64,000 nt of DNA from Leisingera daeponensis. GTDB lineage: Bacteria > Pseudomonadota > Alphaproteobacteria > Rhodobacterales > Rhodobacteraceae. Shown piece by piece: positions 52,598 through 61,104 of the stretch. The position numbers and the translations under genes are program-made. The DNA is taken from positions 1 through 64,000 of the forward strand of contig NZ_JAHVJA010000014.1 in assembly GCF_019801465.1 (NCBI RefSeq). Direction: 5' to 3'. The notes beneath the pieces are model-generated. The model was not told the DNA's origin and searched no databases. It was given only the letters and a program-made list of their open reading frames with translations. Numbering within the stretch: position 1 is the stretch's first letter; the number at the start of each line of letters is the position of its first letter.

Positions 52598-52993
52598 ATG
52601 CCCATTCAAGGAAGCTGCGCCTGCGGCGCCGTCCGCTTCGCGATTGAGGGCGCGCCGTCTGCCGTGGGCACATGCCATTGTTCGCGCTGCCGGAAACTCG
52701 GCTCATCAACGATTGTCTTCGTTGCGAGGAAGCAATTCAGCTTGCTCAGCGGGGCGCAGCAAATCGAGACAATTGCCCCCCGTGCGCCCTACACCTACAC
52801 GCGTTCTTTCTGCCGGTGCTGCGGCACGGCCCTAGGCGAGCCTCTGTCACCTGATGCGTCATTTCCGATCAATGCCCATTGTTTGGATGACGACCCGGGG
52901 ATTCCCCATTCCTTCCATGAATTCACCGAAAACCGCCCCTCCTGGGACACGCAGCCCGAAGCGTCCGGGGCAATACCGGAGACTATCCGATGA
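52598..52993 (+). CDS. GFA/CENP-V family zinc protein
   Basis: 131 residues from the ATG at 52598 (AAAGGAAA upstream). Cysteine ligands of the family fold: CACGAV (about 8-10), CHCSRCRK (about 27-32) and CRCCGTAL (about 84-87). These proteins resemble glutathione-dependent formaldehyde-activating enzyme, but the reaction of most members is unproven. The stop overlaps the next start by four bases, so it forms an operon with the VOC protein. Confidence 0.88.
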   Translation: MPIQGSCACGAVRFAIEGAPSAVGTCHCSRCRKLGSSTIVFVARKQFSLLSGAQQIETIAPRAPYTYTRSFCRCCGTALGEPLSPDASFPINAHCLDDDPGIPHSFHEFTENRPSWDTQPEASGAIPETIR

Positions 52994-53427
52994 AGACGGT
53001 CTGCGCGCTCGCCCTTTCCGCATATCTGGCTGGATCAATCGGCGTTCAGGCACAAAACGCCACATCCCAGGACGCCATCCTGGCCATGGGCGCCTATGTG
53101 CCAACCGACGACATGCCGTCATCGGAACAGTTCTACCGCACGCTATTCGATCGCCAACCAGTCATTCAGCTCGATGACTTCATCGCTTTCGATATTGCAG
53201 AGGGATGGTTCGCTATAGTGTCACGCGAGCGCTACGCTCCCGATGCCGTGCCCGGAACCGGTGCGGTCCCCTACCTTCAATCCGGGAACCTCGTGACCCT
53301 GCAAGCCCGTATCGCCCAGGCAGGAGGTACCGTCCCGGAGATCATCGAAGAGCCGGGCATTCACCTCCTCAAGATCAGCGACCCAAACGGCCAGTCGATT
53401 GAGTTCTTCATGTTGACCAGCCGATGA
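52990..53427 (+). CDS. VOC (glyoxalase-like) protein with a signal peptide
   Basis: 145 residues. Residues 1-22 look like a secretion signal (MKTVCALALSAYLAGSIGVQA), unusual for the VOC family, most of which are cytosolic. The mature part is a single vicinal-oxygen-chelate module: GAYVPTDDMPSSEQFYRTLF, FIAFDIAEGWFAIVS, and GIHLLKISDPNGQSIEFF. It is translationally coupled to the GFA gene. Substrate unknown. Confidence 0.85.
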   Translation: MKTVCALALSAYLAGSIGVQAQNATSQDAILAMGAYVPTDDMPSSEQFYRTLFDRQPVIQLDDFIAFDIAEGWFAIVSRERYAPDAVPGTGAVPYLQSGNLVTLQARIAQAGGTVPEIIEEPGIHLLKISDPNGQSIEFFMLTSR

Positions 53428-53794
53428 GGCGCGGCGCGATGGGAAGAACAGCCATTCCTTTATGTCCCGGCTTCGGTTGAATTGGGCTCTGAGGGTGAGT
53501 TCGCTGCTGTCAGGGCAAATGGCCGGCTCTGGCTGCCTCGTCTATCGCTGCGCTGTCAGTGCGCCGCCGGATGGGCGAGGAAATTGACATTTTCTGCATT
53601 CAGACCGATATAGCCTGCATGGTTGAGAAGGACATCCACATTGTCGCCCGGTTGGCCGGTATCCCCTTGGCGGGATGCCGGGATGCCAATCACGCGAACT
53701 GACCACGCTGATTGCCAGCCTCGGCCTCGCCCTTTTGGACGAGGTTGTTAGGCGTGGAAACGTGCCTCGTCCTCCCCTTTATCTGGAGACAAAC
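53428..53794. other. intergenic, possible decayed coding sequence
   Basis: About 370 bases. On the minus strand a short frame around 53570-53680 reads NVDVLLNHAGYIGLNAENVN, which looks protein-like but is too short to identify. Nothing else is supported. Confidence 0.35.
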
Positions 53795-54526
53795 ATGGCA
53801 CAGAATATCTACGACAATCCCGATTTTTTTGCTGGCTACAGCCAGCTTCCCCGGCAGGTTCATGGGCTGGACGGTGCGCCGGAATGGCCGGCAATTCAAG
53901 CACTGTTGCCCGGACTGTCAGGCAAGCGCGTGGCGGACCTGGGCTGCGGCTTCGGCTGGGCAGCACGCTGGTTCCGCGGTCAGGGGGCTGCTTCAGTTCT
54001 GGGGTTTGACCTGTCTCAGAACATGATTGAACGTGCGAGGGCTGACACCGAGGATTCCGCAATCGAATACCGGATTGCTGACCTGGAAACGCTTGAATTG
54101 CCCGAGGCGGCGTTTGATCTGGTCTACAGTGCTTTGACCTTCCACTACGTGCAGGATTTTGAACGGCTGATCCGCATGATCCATGCGGCTTTGGCGCCTG
54201 GCGGGGATCTGGTCTTCACCATCGAGCATCCGATCTTCATGGCAGCCGCTCGTCCGCAATGGATACTGGACGAAGACGGCCGAAAGACCTGGCCGGTGAA
54301 CGGCTATTCTATCGAGGGCGAACGCCGTACGGACTGGTTCGCCAAGGGGGTACTGAAGCACCATCGGACCTTGGCATCCACTCTCAACACCTTGATTGGA
54401 GCGGGTTTCGAATTGCGCCGGATGGAAGAGTTCGCGCCCACACCTGAACAAATTGCGGATATACCGGACCTGGCCGAAGAACTGGAGCGGCCTATGATGC
54501 TGCTGGTTTCGGCACGCAAGATCTGA
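53795..54526 (+). CDS. class I SAM-dependent methyltransferase
   Basis: 243 residues from the ATG at 53795 with TGGAGA upstream. Motif I is VADLGCGFGWAARWF (about 44-58); the acidic end of beta-2 is in GFDLSQNMIERAR; motif II is FDLVYSALTFHYV and motif III LAPGGDLVFTIEHP. The N-terminus IYDNPDFFAGYSQLPRQV is common in methyltransferases acting on small molecules. Substrate unknown. A GC-rich hairpin follows. Confidence 0.9.
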   Translation: MAQNIYDNPDFFAGYSQLPRQVHGLDGAPEWPAIQALLPGLSGKRVADLGCGFGWAARWFRGQGAASVLGFDLSQNMIERARADTEDSAIEYRIADLETLELPEAAFDLVYSALTFHYVQDFERLIRMIHAALAPGGDLVFTIEHPIFMAAARPQWILDEDGRKTWPVNGYSIEGERRTDWFAKGVLKHHRTLASTLNTLIGAGFELRRMEEFAPTPEQIADIPDLAEELERPMMLLVSARKI

Positions 54527-54530
54527 TCCT

Positions 54531-54568
54531 ACCGCCGCCCAGTCTAATCGCTTGGGCGGCGGGTTTGC
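54531..54568 (+). terminator. GC-rich terminator hairpin after the methyltransferase
   Basis: ACCGCCGCCCA (54531-54541) pairs with TGGGCGGCGGGT (54553-54564) across an 11-base loop. Only a three-T tail follows, so it is a moderate candidate; it may also serve the converging gene. Confidence 0.55.
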
Positions 54569-54651
54569 CAATGACTTGAAAGGGCTCACTGCAGCCCGAT
54601 GCGCTTGCAGAAGTCTCGTGAAAGAGGCGTATCTGATAGCGGTCACCGGGC

Positions 54652-55407
54652 TCAATGGACGATGAATGGACGCAGTTCATCATCCGTATCGAGACGGAAC
54701 GTCCTCTGCCAAAGTGGTGTTTTTGTATAGGTCGTCCGGTCAGAAGGCGAATGGCGCCCGTCGAGCTCTGTTGCATCCAAGTATCCCAACCAGCTCAGCG
54801 GCTTCAGGACATGCCACATCAAAAACGAGGCATGATCCCAAAACTCTCGACCCCCTGCGCCAGAATATTCTACACCGTAAAAGGTCTTTAGTAGCGCTGC
54901 CTCGCTCACCCCTCCATGCGCTTCGACGTTGATAACGTTGAGCCAAATGTCCCAGTTGCCAGGTGCAACAAAGGGGAAGCGCTGCAATCGGCTATGATCA
55001 AACTCGAACAAGAACCCCCGCGTCAACGCCGCTTGCAGGACACCAGGCGTTTGAGACAGAACCTCCGCCTTCTTGCTGAAGCGCCACTTGCCTTTGGTGT
55101 GGCGCCCCAGCTTCATTGAGATCATCAGCTCATGCAAAACTAGGACGGGTAAGACGTCTTCCTCGTTCAACACTTTTTGGATGCGCAAGAGTTGGTCAGC
55201 TGAGTATTCAGGCCAGTTGAAATTCTCAGCCGCCCATGTCGCGAACTTTCGGTTGAATGCCCTGCTTTTCGTTAGGCCGATCCCATCATTTTCTTGAGCG
55301 AAACCAATCGCTTTCTGTACCGCATCAAGCAGTTTGGAACTGCCAAGAAGTGGATCGGAGTCATCAAGTGTTCGAATGTCCACGGCTACCCTGCTGATTT
55401 CTGGCAA
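54652..55407 (-). CDS. hypothetical protein of a plasmid-associated family
   Basis: 251 residues, soluble. The pattern GLTKSRAFNRKFATWAAENFNWP, LLRIQKVLNEEDVLPVLVLHELM, and LGRHTKGKWRFSKKAE, ending with NWDIWLNVINVEAHGGVSEAALLKTFYG, is one I know from proteins found with plasmid pRiA4b ORF-3-type genes in Rhizobiales and Rhodobacteraceae. Biochemical role unknown. It is bounded by a terminator hairpin on one side and a dispersed repeat on the other. Confidence 0.7.
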   Translation of the reverse strand: MPEISRVAVDIRTLDDSDPLLGSSKLLDAVQKAIGFAQENDGIGLTKSRAFNRKFATWAAENFNWPEYSADQLLRIQKVLNEEDVLPVLVLHELMISMKLGRHTKGKWRFSKKAEVLSQTPGVLQAALTRGFLFEFDHSRLQRFPFVAPGNWDIWLNVINVEAHGGVSEAALLKTFYGVEYSGAGGREFWDHASFLMWHVLKPLSWLGYLDATELDGRHSPSDRTTYTKTPLWQRTFRLDTDDELRPFIVH

Positions 55408-55829
55408 ACGTTTTTGTGTACTAGATCGATATAGCGTGTTGGCGGCGCAACCGTGAAGTCATTCCTTCGTACGAAGCGGTCACTGCGACAAGGCATAGCG
55501 AAACCAGGGGCTGAGCTCACAGCAGAAGTGTCAAAATCTTGCTGCGCGCGCTCGCAGCACGAAAACCACACGATCGCATCATTTTCGGCTTGGCTGCGCG
55601 GCGTGAAAATCAGCCGTTCATGCATGTCGCAGCCAGAAAGAGAGCCCGGATCTACAGGTTGCCGGACAAACCGGACTTTTGCGCATGCGGCGGATTTTCA
55701 GATCAGCTTCTTCGTCAGACACTGCTGGGGAAGTGCCGGCCGACCGACTGTTCCACAAGTGATGCCGTCAGGTTGTGCCGGGGTATCCAAGGCACCAATT
55801 CATTGACCAGTGGCCATATCACGCAAGGC
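55408..55829. other. intergenic with a copy of the ~134-bp repeat
   Basis: About 420 bases holding the third repeat copy (55541-55674). Overlapping plus-strand frames (55453-55979) consist of repeat sequence and are not supported as genes. Confidence 0.55.
55541..55674 (+). repeat. dispersed ~134-bp repeat, copy 3
   Basis: Begins GCTGCGCGCGCTCGCAGCAC, has GCATCATTTT and GTGAAAATCAGCCGTTCA in the middle, and ends ACAGGTTGCCGGACAAACC. Similar to 27601-27734 (opposite strand) and 51503-51636. Confidence 0.7.
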
Positions 55830-57059
55830 TCAGGCGGGAAGCGCCCGGGCCTCTGCAAACGACAGCAATCTGCGGCTTTTCTCGTCCCAAAGGTGAAGTC
55901 GCGCGCAGCGGAAGCTTTCCCAAAGCGTGATGCGTCTGGTCTGTGCCAGGACGTCGTGATCCTTGACTACGTCGCCTAAACGGTAAAAGGGGATGCGGCT
56001 GGCTAGGTGATGCACATGATGGACTCCGATGTTCCCGGTGATCCAGCGCAGGATGCCCGGCAGAGCGTAGTGCGAACTGCCGTGAAGGGACGCGTCCTGG
56101 ATGTTCCAGTCTTCCTCGTGCCGCCAGCTGGTTTCCTCAAACTGATGCTGCACGTAGAAAAACCACATGCCGGCTATTGCAGCCAGAAGCATCGTCGGCA
56201 GGAAGACGAACAGCAGTACCTCCCAACCGCCCAGCCAGACAATCACTGTCAGAGTGACGCCAATGGCAGCGTTTGTGGCCATCGCACTCAGCCAGTAGCA
56301 CCAGCCGGACCGCATCAGTTGGAAGGGCAGCCGATTTTGCAGGAAGAACGTGTAAAATGGTACCACCCCGAACAGGAAAACCGGATGGCGGACGAGGCGG
56401 TAAAGCGCCCTGCCTGGCCATCCCTTTTTGCGGTATTCTCTGACCGTCAGTATCGGTATGTCTCCGACGCCCCGGCGGTCGAGGTTCCCGGTCGTAGCAT
56501 GGTGGATCGCGTGGGTTTTGCGCCAGACGTCATAGGGCGTCAGCGTGATAACGCCGATGATGCGGCCGATCCAATCGCACAGACGCCGGTCGCGGAACAG
56601 GGAACCATGCCCGCAATCGTGCTGGATTATGAACAGCCGGACAAGAAAGGCTGCATTCGCCAACGCGAGAACCAGAGCCAATGGGGTGCTGATCGAGAGC
56701 ACGCACCAGGCAACCGCCCATATTGCCACGAAAGGCACGAGCGTGACCGCAAGTTCGAAAATGCTGCGGGAGGGGATTGGCTGCCGGTATTTCGCCAGGG
56801 TTCGTGTCCAGTCTGATGCGGTCAGCCGCGCCTCTAGCTGTCTCGGACCAGTTACACCAAAGGGGTTTCCCGCGCCGGGTGCCCCTCCCGTGACGGGCAA
56901 GTGTCCTGGCTGGACCCGCGCTTGCCGCGCGGTCGAGGCAGATCCGGCATCCTGCATGTCAGTTTGGACGCTGCCGTCTTGGCGGCCTGGGCCGCCCGGC
57001 ATGTCCTGCTGACCCGGCTGTTGGCCCCGTGCATCGTACGAGTTGGACGAAAGCGGCAT
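55830..57059 (-). CDS. membrane fatty acid desaturase (delta-12/omega-6 type)
   Basis: 409 residues. The three histidine boxes of acyl-lipid desaturases are clear: HDCGH (147-151), HAIHH (183-187) and HHVHH (347-351). There are four main spans and the QHQFEETSW segment. It introduces a double bond into membrane acyl chains, using di-iron and reduced ferredoxin or similar. The first ~75 residues are a disordered Gln/Gly/Pro-rich extension (QQPGQQDMPGGPGRQDG) not usual for the family, so a later start cannot be excluded. It follows a small gene by 32 bases. Confidence 0.9.
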   Translation of the reverse strand: MPLSSNSYDARGQQPGQQDMPGGPGRQDGSVQTDMQDAGSASTARQARVQPGHLPVTGGAPGAGNPFGVTGPRQLEARLTASDWTRTLAKYRQPIPSRSIFELAVTLVPFVAIWAVAWCVLSISTPLALVLALANAAFLVRLFIIQHDCGHGSLFRDRRLCDWIGRIIGVITLTPYDVWRKTHAIHHATTGNLDRRGVGDIPILTVREYRKKGWPGRALYRLVRHPVFLFGVVPFYTFFLQNRLPFQLMRSGWCYWLSAMATNAAIGVTLTVIVWLGGWEVLLFVFLPTMLLAAIAGMWFFYVQHQFEETSWRHEEDWNIQDASLHGSSHYALPGILRWITGNIGVHHVHHLASRIPFYRLGDVVKDHDVLAQTRRITLWESFRCARLHLWDEKSRRLLSFAEARALPA

Positions 57060-57091
57060 AGGCGATGTCTAACCCGCTGCGATTGAGTATG

Positions 57092-57334
57092 TCATGCCGG
57101 CGGCCTCCGAACGGAGTTACCACCAGCGATGATCCGGTTGATGAGAACCGCCACGGCCCGATGCGCCTCTATCTCGCCATCAGCAACAGCTGCGTTTTCA
57201 TGCGTCTTTGCAGCATCACGCAGGATGCCCACGATCTCGCGTTCGGGCAGGAGCTTGTGATCGTTCATCGCCAGCAGCATCGACTCGCAGATTGAGAGGG
57301 CAGCCATTCCCGAGAAGTCCTTCTTGCTACGCAT
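57092..57334 (-). CDS. 80-residue conserved-looking small protein
   Basis: From the ATG at 57334, with AGGAAG about 8 bases upstream. Soluble, mainly helical: SGMAALSICESMLLAMNDHKLLPEREIVGILRDAAKTHE..., then residues around HRAVAVLINRIIAGG. No catalytic motif. It is the first gene of the leftward desaturase operon and divergent from the Crp/Fnr gene across 154 bases. Unknown function. Confidence 0.65.
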   Translation of the reverse strand: MRSKKDFSGMAALSICESMLLAMNDHKLLPEREIVGILRDAAKTHENAAVADGEIEAHRAVAVLINRIIAGGNSVRRPPA

Positions 57335-57385
57335 TTTATGACTTCCTCCCAGGTAACGGTAATACATCGCGCGGCCGAATGGCCT

Positions 57386-57400
57386 TGCTTGTCCCAAGCA
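57386..57400. promoter_or_regulatory. inverted repeat in the divergent promoter region of the Crp/Fnr gene
   Basis: TGCTTG-TCC-CAAGCA is a perfect 6-bp inverted repeat with a 3-base spacer, between the leftward desaturase operon and the Crp/Fnr regulator. It resembles the TTG...CAA core of Crp/Fnr sites but with unusual spacing. Could be the operator for the adjacent regulator. Confidence 0.35.
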
Positions 57401-57488
57401 TCTTCGCAGAAAAAAGGGTATGCTGGGCTAACCGAAAGCAGTCTGTGCGCGATTGCGTCTGGAGCATCTCCCGGCTTGTGAGACCCCG

Positions 57489-58223
57489 ATGACGGATATC
57501 AAAGAAAGCCCGCTTTCACGCAAGCTGCAAGTCTTCGTCGCCTTGTCTGAAGATGAATTGGGCGTTTTGAAGCGTTTGCATCTGCGCCGCCGGTCCTTTG
57601 TGGCGGGGCGTGATCTCGTGCATCAGGGGCAGTCGGATCAGGCCGTTTACATTCTGGCCGACGGCTGGGTGTGTTCCTACAAGCTTCAGCCGGACGGAAC
57701 CCGCCAGATCGTGGATTTCCAGATACCAGGGGATTTTCTTGGATTGCGCAGCGTGCTGCTGCGCACGTCCGACCACAGCTTCGAGCCGGTCACGGATATT
57801 CAGGCGGCGGAAGTCTTTGCGGACGACCTTCTGGAAGCATTCGAGAAGACGCCTCGCCTGGCGGCAGCAATTCTCTGGGCGGCATCACGGGACGAAGCCA
57901 TGGTGGTCGAGCATCTCGCTGGAGTTAGCCGCCGCGCCGCGGATGCGCGTATGGCGCATTTCCTTCTGGAACTGGGGGCAAGGCTGAAGCTGGTCGGAAT
58001 GGAGAGCAAGAAAGGGTACGTCTGCCCTTTGACACAGTATCACCTTGCTGATGCACTCGGCTTAAGATCCGTCCATGTGAACCGTGTTTTGCGTCAGCTT
58101 CGCGAAAGCGGCCTGCTGACCCTTCGGGACGGCCGCGTGACGTTCGACAATTATGACGGATTGGTGAAACTTTCGGGGTTCGATCCGGCGTATCTGGATC
58201 AGACCGGCCCGCTCTTGAAATGA
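57489..58223 (+). CDS. Crp/Fnr-family transcriptional regulator
   Basis: 244 residues from the ATG at 57489. Cyclic-nucleotide-type sensor fold (about 20-140: DLVHQGQSDQAVYILADGWV, QIVDFQIPGDFLGLRSV) and a C-terminal winged helix (about 165-230: GYVCPLTQYHLADALGLRSV, HVNRVLRQLRESGLL). The Fnr-type N-terminal cysteine cluster is absent, so it is not an iron-sulfur oxygen sensor of the classic type. Divergent from the desaturase operon, so membrane-lipid or stress control is a fair inference. Confidence 0.9.
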   Translation: MTDIKESPLSRKLQVFVALSEDELGVLKRLHLRRRSFVAGRDLVHQGQSDQAVYILADGWVCSYKLQPDGTRQIVDFQIPGDFLGLRSVLLRTSDHSFEPVTDIQAAEVFADDLLEAFEKTPRLAAAILWAASRDEAMVVEHLAGVSRRAADARMAHFLLELGARLKLVGMESKKGYVCPLTQYHLADALGLRSVHVNRVLRQLRESGLLTLRDGRVTFDNYDGLVKLSGFDPAYLDQTGPLLK

Positions 58224-58283
58224 AGGAGGCCGCCCCCCGGAATGACCTGGGGCGACCCAATCTTCATTTAAAACAAAGGAGTA

Positions 58284-58472
58284 TCAGGAAATCGCTTTTG
58301 CAGCCGCGTCCAGTTCCTTGTTCGTTTCGGCGTAGTTATTCGCCTCGTGCGCTTTCTCGGCCGCCTGATAATGTTTCAGCGCCCGGTCTTTTCTGGGACC
58401 GGCAGGCGCTTTGTCACAGGCTGCTTTGACCGAGGTCATCTTCTCGGCGGTATTGGTCTGTTCGGGTGTCAT
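58284..58472 (-). CDS. 62-residue small helical protein
   Basis: From the ATG at 58472 with GGAAAGGA upstream. The sequence is Ala/Lys/Glu-rich and strongly helical (TNTAEKMTSVKAACDKAPAG, LKHYQAAEKAHEANNYAET, NKELDAAAKAIS), a composition typical of small conserved alphaproteobacterial stress proteins. It faces the Crp/Fnr gene tail to tail. No function assigned. Confidence 0.6.
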   Translation of the reverse strand: MTPEQTNTAEKMTSVKAACDKAPAGPRKDRALKHYQAAEKAHEANNYAETNKELDAAAKAIS

Positions 58473-58769
58473 TGGATTGTCCTTTCCTGGACATTCCGAG
58501 AATAGGACGCGCAGTGCAATGCAGTCCGTTTGAGGAACCGCACGCATCCCGTGCTTCTCTGCTGCTCGGAAATGAGTGCCGCCGGAGATTCGGCAGGCAC
58601 GAAGCCATATACCCATCTTCTCTGCTCCGCAGCACTGACGCAGGTTAGCTTGGGGCGGGATCCGCGTTTTCTGGCTGATGATCTTTGAACGAAGAGCTCA
58701 GGAGCCGATTCACATTCCGAGAAGTGCGTTAAAGATATCGCCCCAAGGTGAGGATTCTTCCCGCTGGCG
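58473..58769. other. intergenic, no supported gene
   Basis: Just under 300 bases, upstream of the small helical protein; it should hold its promoter. The frames present are open only by chance. Confidence 0.4.
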
Positions 58770-59156
58770 TCAGGTGGTGGGGGTTTGCTGGTGTGACAGC
58801 CGCAGCCACCGGCCGTTGTCCAGGAGATACGTGGACGCGCAGAGCGCCTCATAGATTGGTGAGCCTGACTTCTCGGCGAATACGCGGTAGGCGAGCACCG
58901 CAACGGCCCCTTGCCTGATTTGGCTGCGGTCTTTCATTTCCACAGTTCGCCAGCCCGTGTTTTGCTTCACATGTTCCAGGATCTGCCCGCCCTGGAGGAT
59001 GCCCGGCGGATAGGGAAGCACCATCACTGCATTTTTTGCAGTAACAGTGCGAGCGCTGTCCGCACCGCTGGTCCAGCACCGCTCCTCCAGATCCCAGAGG
59101 ATCGCATTTTCCTTACCATCACTGCGGTCGCCGTCTTGTGATTTGCCCAAGGTCAT
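58770..59156 (-). CDS. SnoaL/NTF2-like (DUF4440-type) protein
   Basis: 128 residues. The cone-shaped NTF2-like fold is suggested by LWDLEERCWTSGADSARTVT, then AVMVLPYPPGILQGGQILE and a final strand block AVAVLAYRVFAEK...YEALCASTYLLDNGRWLRLSHQQTP, which is the DUF4440 pattern. Whether it is an enzyme or a binding protein cannot be said. The start overlaps the stop of the upstream membrane-protein gene by four bases. Confidence 0.75.
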   Translation of the reverse strand: MTLGKSQDGDRSDGKENAILWDLEERCWTSGADSARTVTAKNAVMVLPYPPGILQGGQILEHVKQNTGWRTVEMKDRSQIRQGAVAVLAYRVFAEKSGSPIYEALCASTYLLDNGRWLRLSHQQTPTT

Positions 59157-59572
59157 TGGCCCGCCCCCGGAACGCCTGCGAGTATTAACTGCAAAATCAG
59201 AAAGAGGAATGTCAGTACCGCCCAGATCAATCCAGACGATTTCGCCGGCCCGTTTTCTGCGCCATCAGAAACGGCCGTCAAGCGCTTGCGGCGTTTGGGG
59301 AGAAGGCGGGTCAGTTTCCGCGCAACCGATCCGTAATCCTGCTTGAGTGCGGGCACGTCACGGAATTGCGACAGCAGCATCTCCAGTCGCGAGTCCGCAG
59401 CCTCTTTTTCCAACGCCGCAAGCGCGGTTGCCTCCTCCCAAGGCTCGAGATCAAGCCGCGCAAGCGCCGAAAGAACCGTAACGGCATTGCCATTCCGGTC
59501 CTCGCCAACGAAGGCTTGCAAAAAGCGGTCAAACTCAGGGTTATGCGGGTAATGAATGCCAGCTGCAGGCAT
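59153..59572 (-). CDS. 139-residue protein with a C-terminal membrane anchor
   Basis: Started at the ATG at 59572: GGGAGG lies 8 bases before it, whereas the ATG at 59578 is only 2 bases from it. A soluble helical region (about 1-90; EFDRFLQAFVGEDRNGN, ALARLDLEPWEEATALAAL) is followed by a basic stretch (LTRLLPKRRKRL) and one hydrophobic span (SGLIWAVLTFLFLILQLILAGV). It is coupled to the NTF2-like gene. Function unknown. Confidence 0.65.
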   Translation of the reverse strand: MPAAGIHYPHNPEFDRFLQAFVGEDRNGNAVTVLSALARLDLEPWEEATALAALEKEAADSRLEMLLSQFRDVPALKQDYGSVARKLTRLLPKRRKRLTAVSDGAENGPAKSSGLIWAVLTFLFLILQLILAGVPGAGQ

Positions 59573-59928
59573 CGGCATATCCTCCCTTTTGATGTGCCCG
59601 GATCTGGGAGCGGCTGTTCCGGATGAGCGGGGCCGCCTCTTGCCGGGTAAAAAGCTTTGGATTGTAACGATCATACTCGCATTGCCCGACGCACGCGCTG
59701 ACGCAGATCAGCCGGTATTCAATCCCCTCAAGTAAAGCCGCGGGGCAAGTCCAGGTTCGCCCGCACGGCCAGGATCTCCGCGGGTCTTAGCGGCGCTAAC
59801 ATGGGTCAGCGCGCACCGCCCGGTTCCGGGATAATGTATGAGAAGCGCAAAGTTTGGCTGCCTCTCTGCAACCGGGGTGCTGCAGCCAAAGCAGCGCGGA
59901 AGACATGCAAACATCGCGGAGACCGGTG
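59573..59928. other. divergent promoter region, no supported gene
   Basis: About 355 bases between the leftward anchor/NTF2 pair and the rightward small-protein series. TTGGATTGTAACGATCATACT (near 59652) is a possible promoter element. Nothing else is recognised. Confidence 0.4.
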
Positions 59929-60195
59929 ATGGCCTTGCGATCAATCAGATCCACCGTGACTTTCCCGCAGCCGTTTACCTTGTCCGGATATCAAGACGAA
60001 CTGCCTTCCGGCGAATACGAAGTGCTGGTCGAGGAGGAGCTTATCGAAGGGCTGAGTTTCACGGCTTACCGCAGAACGGCGATATATCTGACCGTACACG
60101 GCAAGGGGCGTTTTCTGGGCCGGACGGAGTTGCGGCCAATTACCTGGGCTGACTTGGAAGCAGCGCTCGGCCAAGACCAGCAACGCGACACTTGA
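59929..60195 (+). CDS. 88-residue conserved-looking protein, related to a later gene
   Basis: From the ATG at 59929 with GGAG upstream. It shares a pattern with the protein at 61105-61596: RSxxxFxxPFxxxGYxDELPSGEYEV near the N-terminus (here TFPQPFTLSGYQDELPSGEY) and a closing LADLxxAL-type helix (ITWADLEAALGQDQ). So the two are likely paralogues. Soluble, beta-rich. No known function. Confidence 0.65.
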   Translation: MALRSIRSTVTFPQPFTLSGYQDELPSGEYEVLVEEELIEGLSFTAYRRTAIYLTVHGKGRFLGRTELRPITWADLEAALGQDQQRDT

Positions 60196-60234
60196 AGATA
60201 GCGAGGCGGCGCTTTCCCCGCTGGAGGAACCACA

Positions 60235-60621
60235 ATGAACTCTCCCGAATGGCTTAAACCCGGCCTCTGCGGCGCCGTGACCGGCGCGGTACTTGCCGGC
60301 TTCGTCGGGTTCACCTGGGGCGGCTGGGTGACTGGCGGAACCTCGAACGACAGGGCCATGGCCATGGCCCGCAACAATGTAGTCACGGCTTTGGTCCCTG
60401 TCTGCCTGGATATGGCCCGAACCGATGCGGAACGCGACGCAAAGCTGGCAGCGATCAGGGCCGTTGCTACCTTCCGGCAGCGGGATGCCCTCATGGAAGC
60501 CGGCTGGGCGACGGTCCCGGGAGCCGAGACCCCGGACCGCGACATTGCGCAGGCCTGTCTTGCGGCCCTTGGCGTTGGCAAGTCGCCGGAGCGCCCGGAA
60601 AACACGATCAATGAAGGATGA
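60235..60621 (+). CDS. 128-residue protein with one membrane span
   Basis: GGAGGAA lies just upstream. An N-terminal span with GAVTGAVLAGFVGFTWGGWVTGG (about 12-35), then a helical part with a Cys in VPVCLDMART and in DIAQACLAALGVG. Translation of the next gene is coupled (ATGA). Family not recognised; proteins of this shape are seen near HflKC-like genes in Rhizobiales as far as I know. Confidence 0.65.
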   Translation: MNSPEWLKPGLCGAVTGAVLAGFVGFTWGGWVTGGTSNDRAMAMARNNVVTALVPVCLDMARTDAERDAKLAAIRAVATFRQRDALMEAGWATVPGAETPDRDIAQACLAALGVGKSPERPENTINEG

Positions 60622-61091
60622 TTTTTGTTATGACACCGTCTTTGCCTGAGATGACAGATCTTGAACGGCGCGTTCTCGCTCATGAACGGATTCTCCAGTC
60701 GCTCATTGCTTACATGTCCCGCACGGAACCGCGTTTCCTTGAGCACCTGAAGAAGCGTTTTGTTGAGCCGATGGCCATGGTGCGGCACGAGCATGACCAC
60801 CGAAACGCGGATGACTATGCGGAGGAGTTCATTCGCGCCGTAATGGCCCTTGGAGAAACGAAATTGCCAAGGGCGGCAAGCTCAAAAGACAGTGTGAACG
60901 CAATGCACCATCAGGAAAAAAGGGAAGCTAACTGGCACCCCTATCGTCCCACCGCGGAAGCTGAGCGCGTCCGTGTCCGGGAAAGGAATGGGATCTGGGA
61001 GGTCAAGGTGGACGGCGTATTCCACGGGGATTACCACGACAAGGGCAAGGCGCTGGCAGCCGCAGCCTTGGCCCGCTTGTCGCTTCGATGA
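60618..61091 (+). CDS. 157-residue hypothetical protein
   Basis: Overlaps the preceding gene by four bases. The N-terminal half is helical (LERRVLAHERILQSLIAYMS, FLEHLKKRFVEP); the C-terminal ~50 residues (REANWHPYRPTAEAERVRVRERNGIWEVKVDGVFHGDYHDKGKA...) look like a small beta domain with a WEVKVDG-x-HGDY pattern. Soluble. Function unknown. Confidence 0.65.
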   Translation: MIFVMTPSLPEMTDLERRVLAHERILQSLIAYMSRTEPRFLEHLKKRFVEPMAMVRHEHDHRNADDYAEEFIRAVMALGETKLPRAASSKDSVNAMHHQEKREANWHPYRPTAEAERVRVRERNGIWEVKVDGVFHGDYHDKGKALAAAALARLSLR

Positions 61092-61104
61092 GAGGACTTC
61101 TCCC

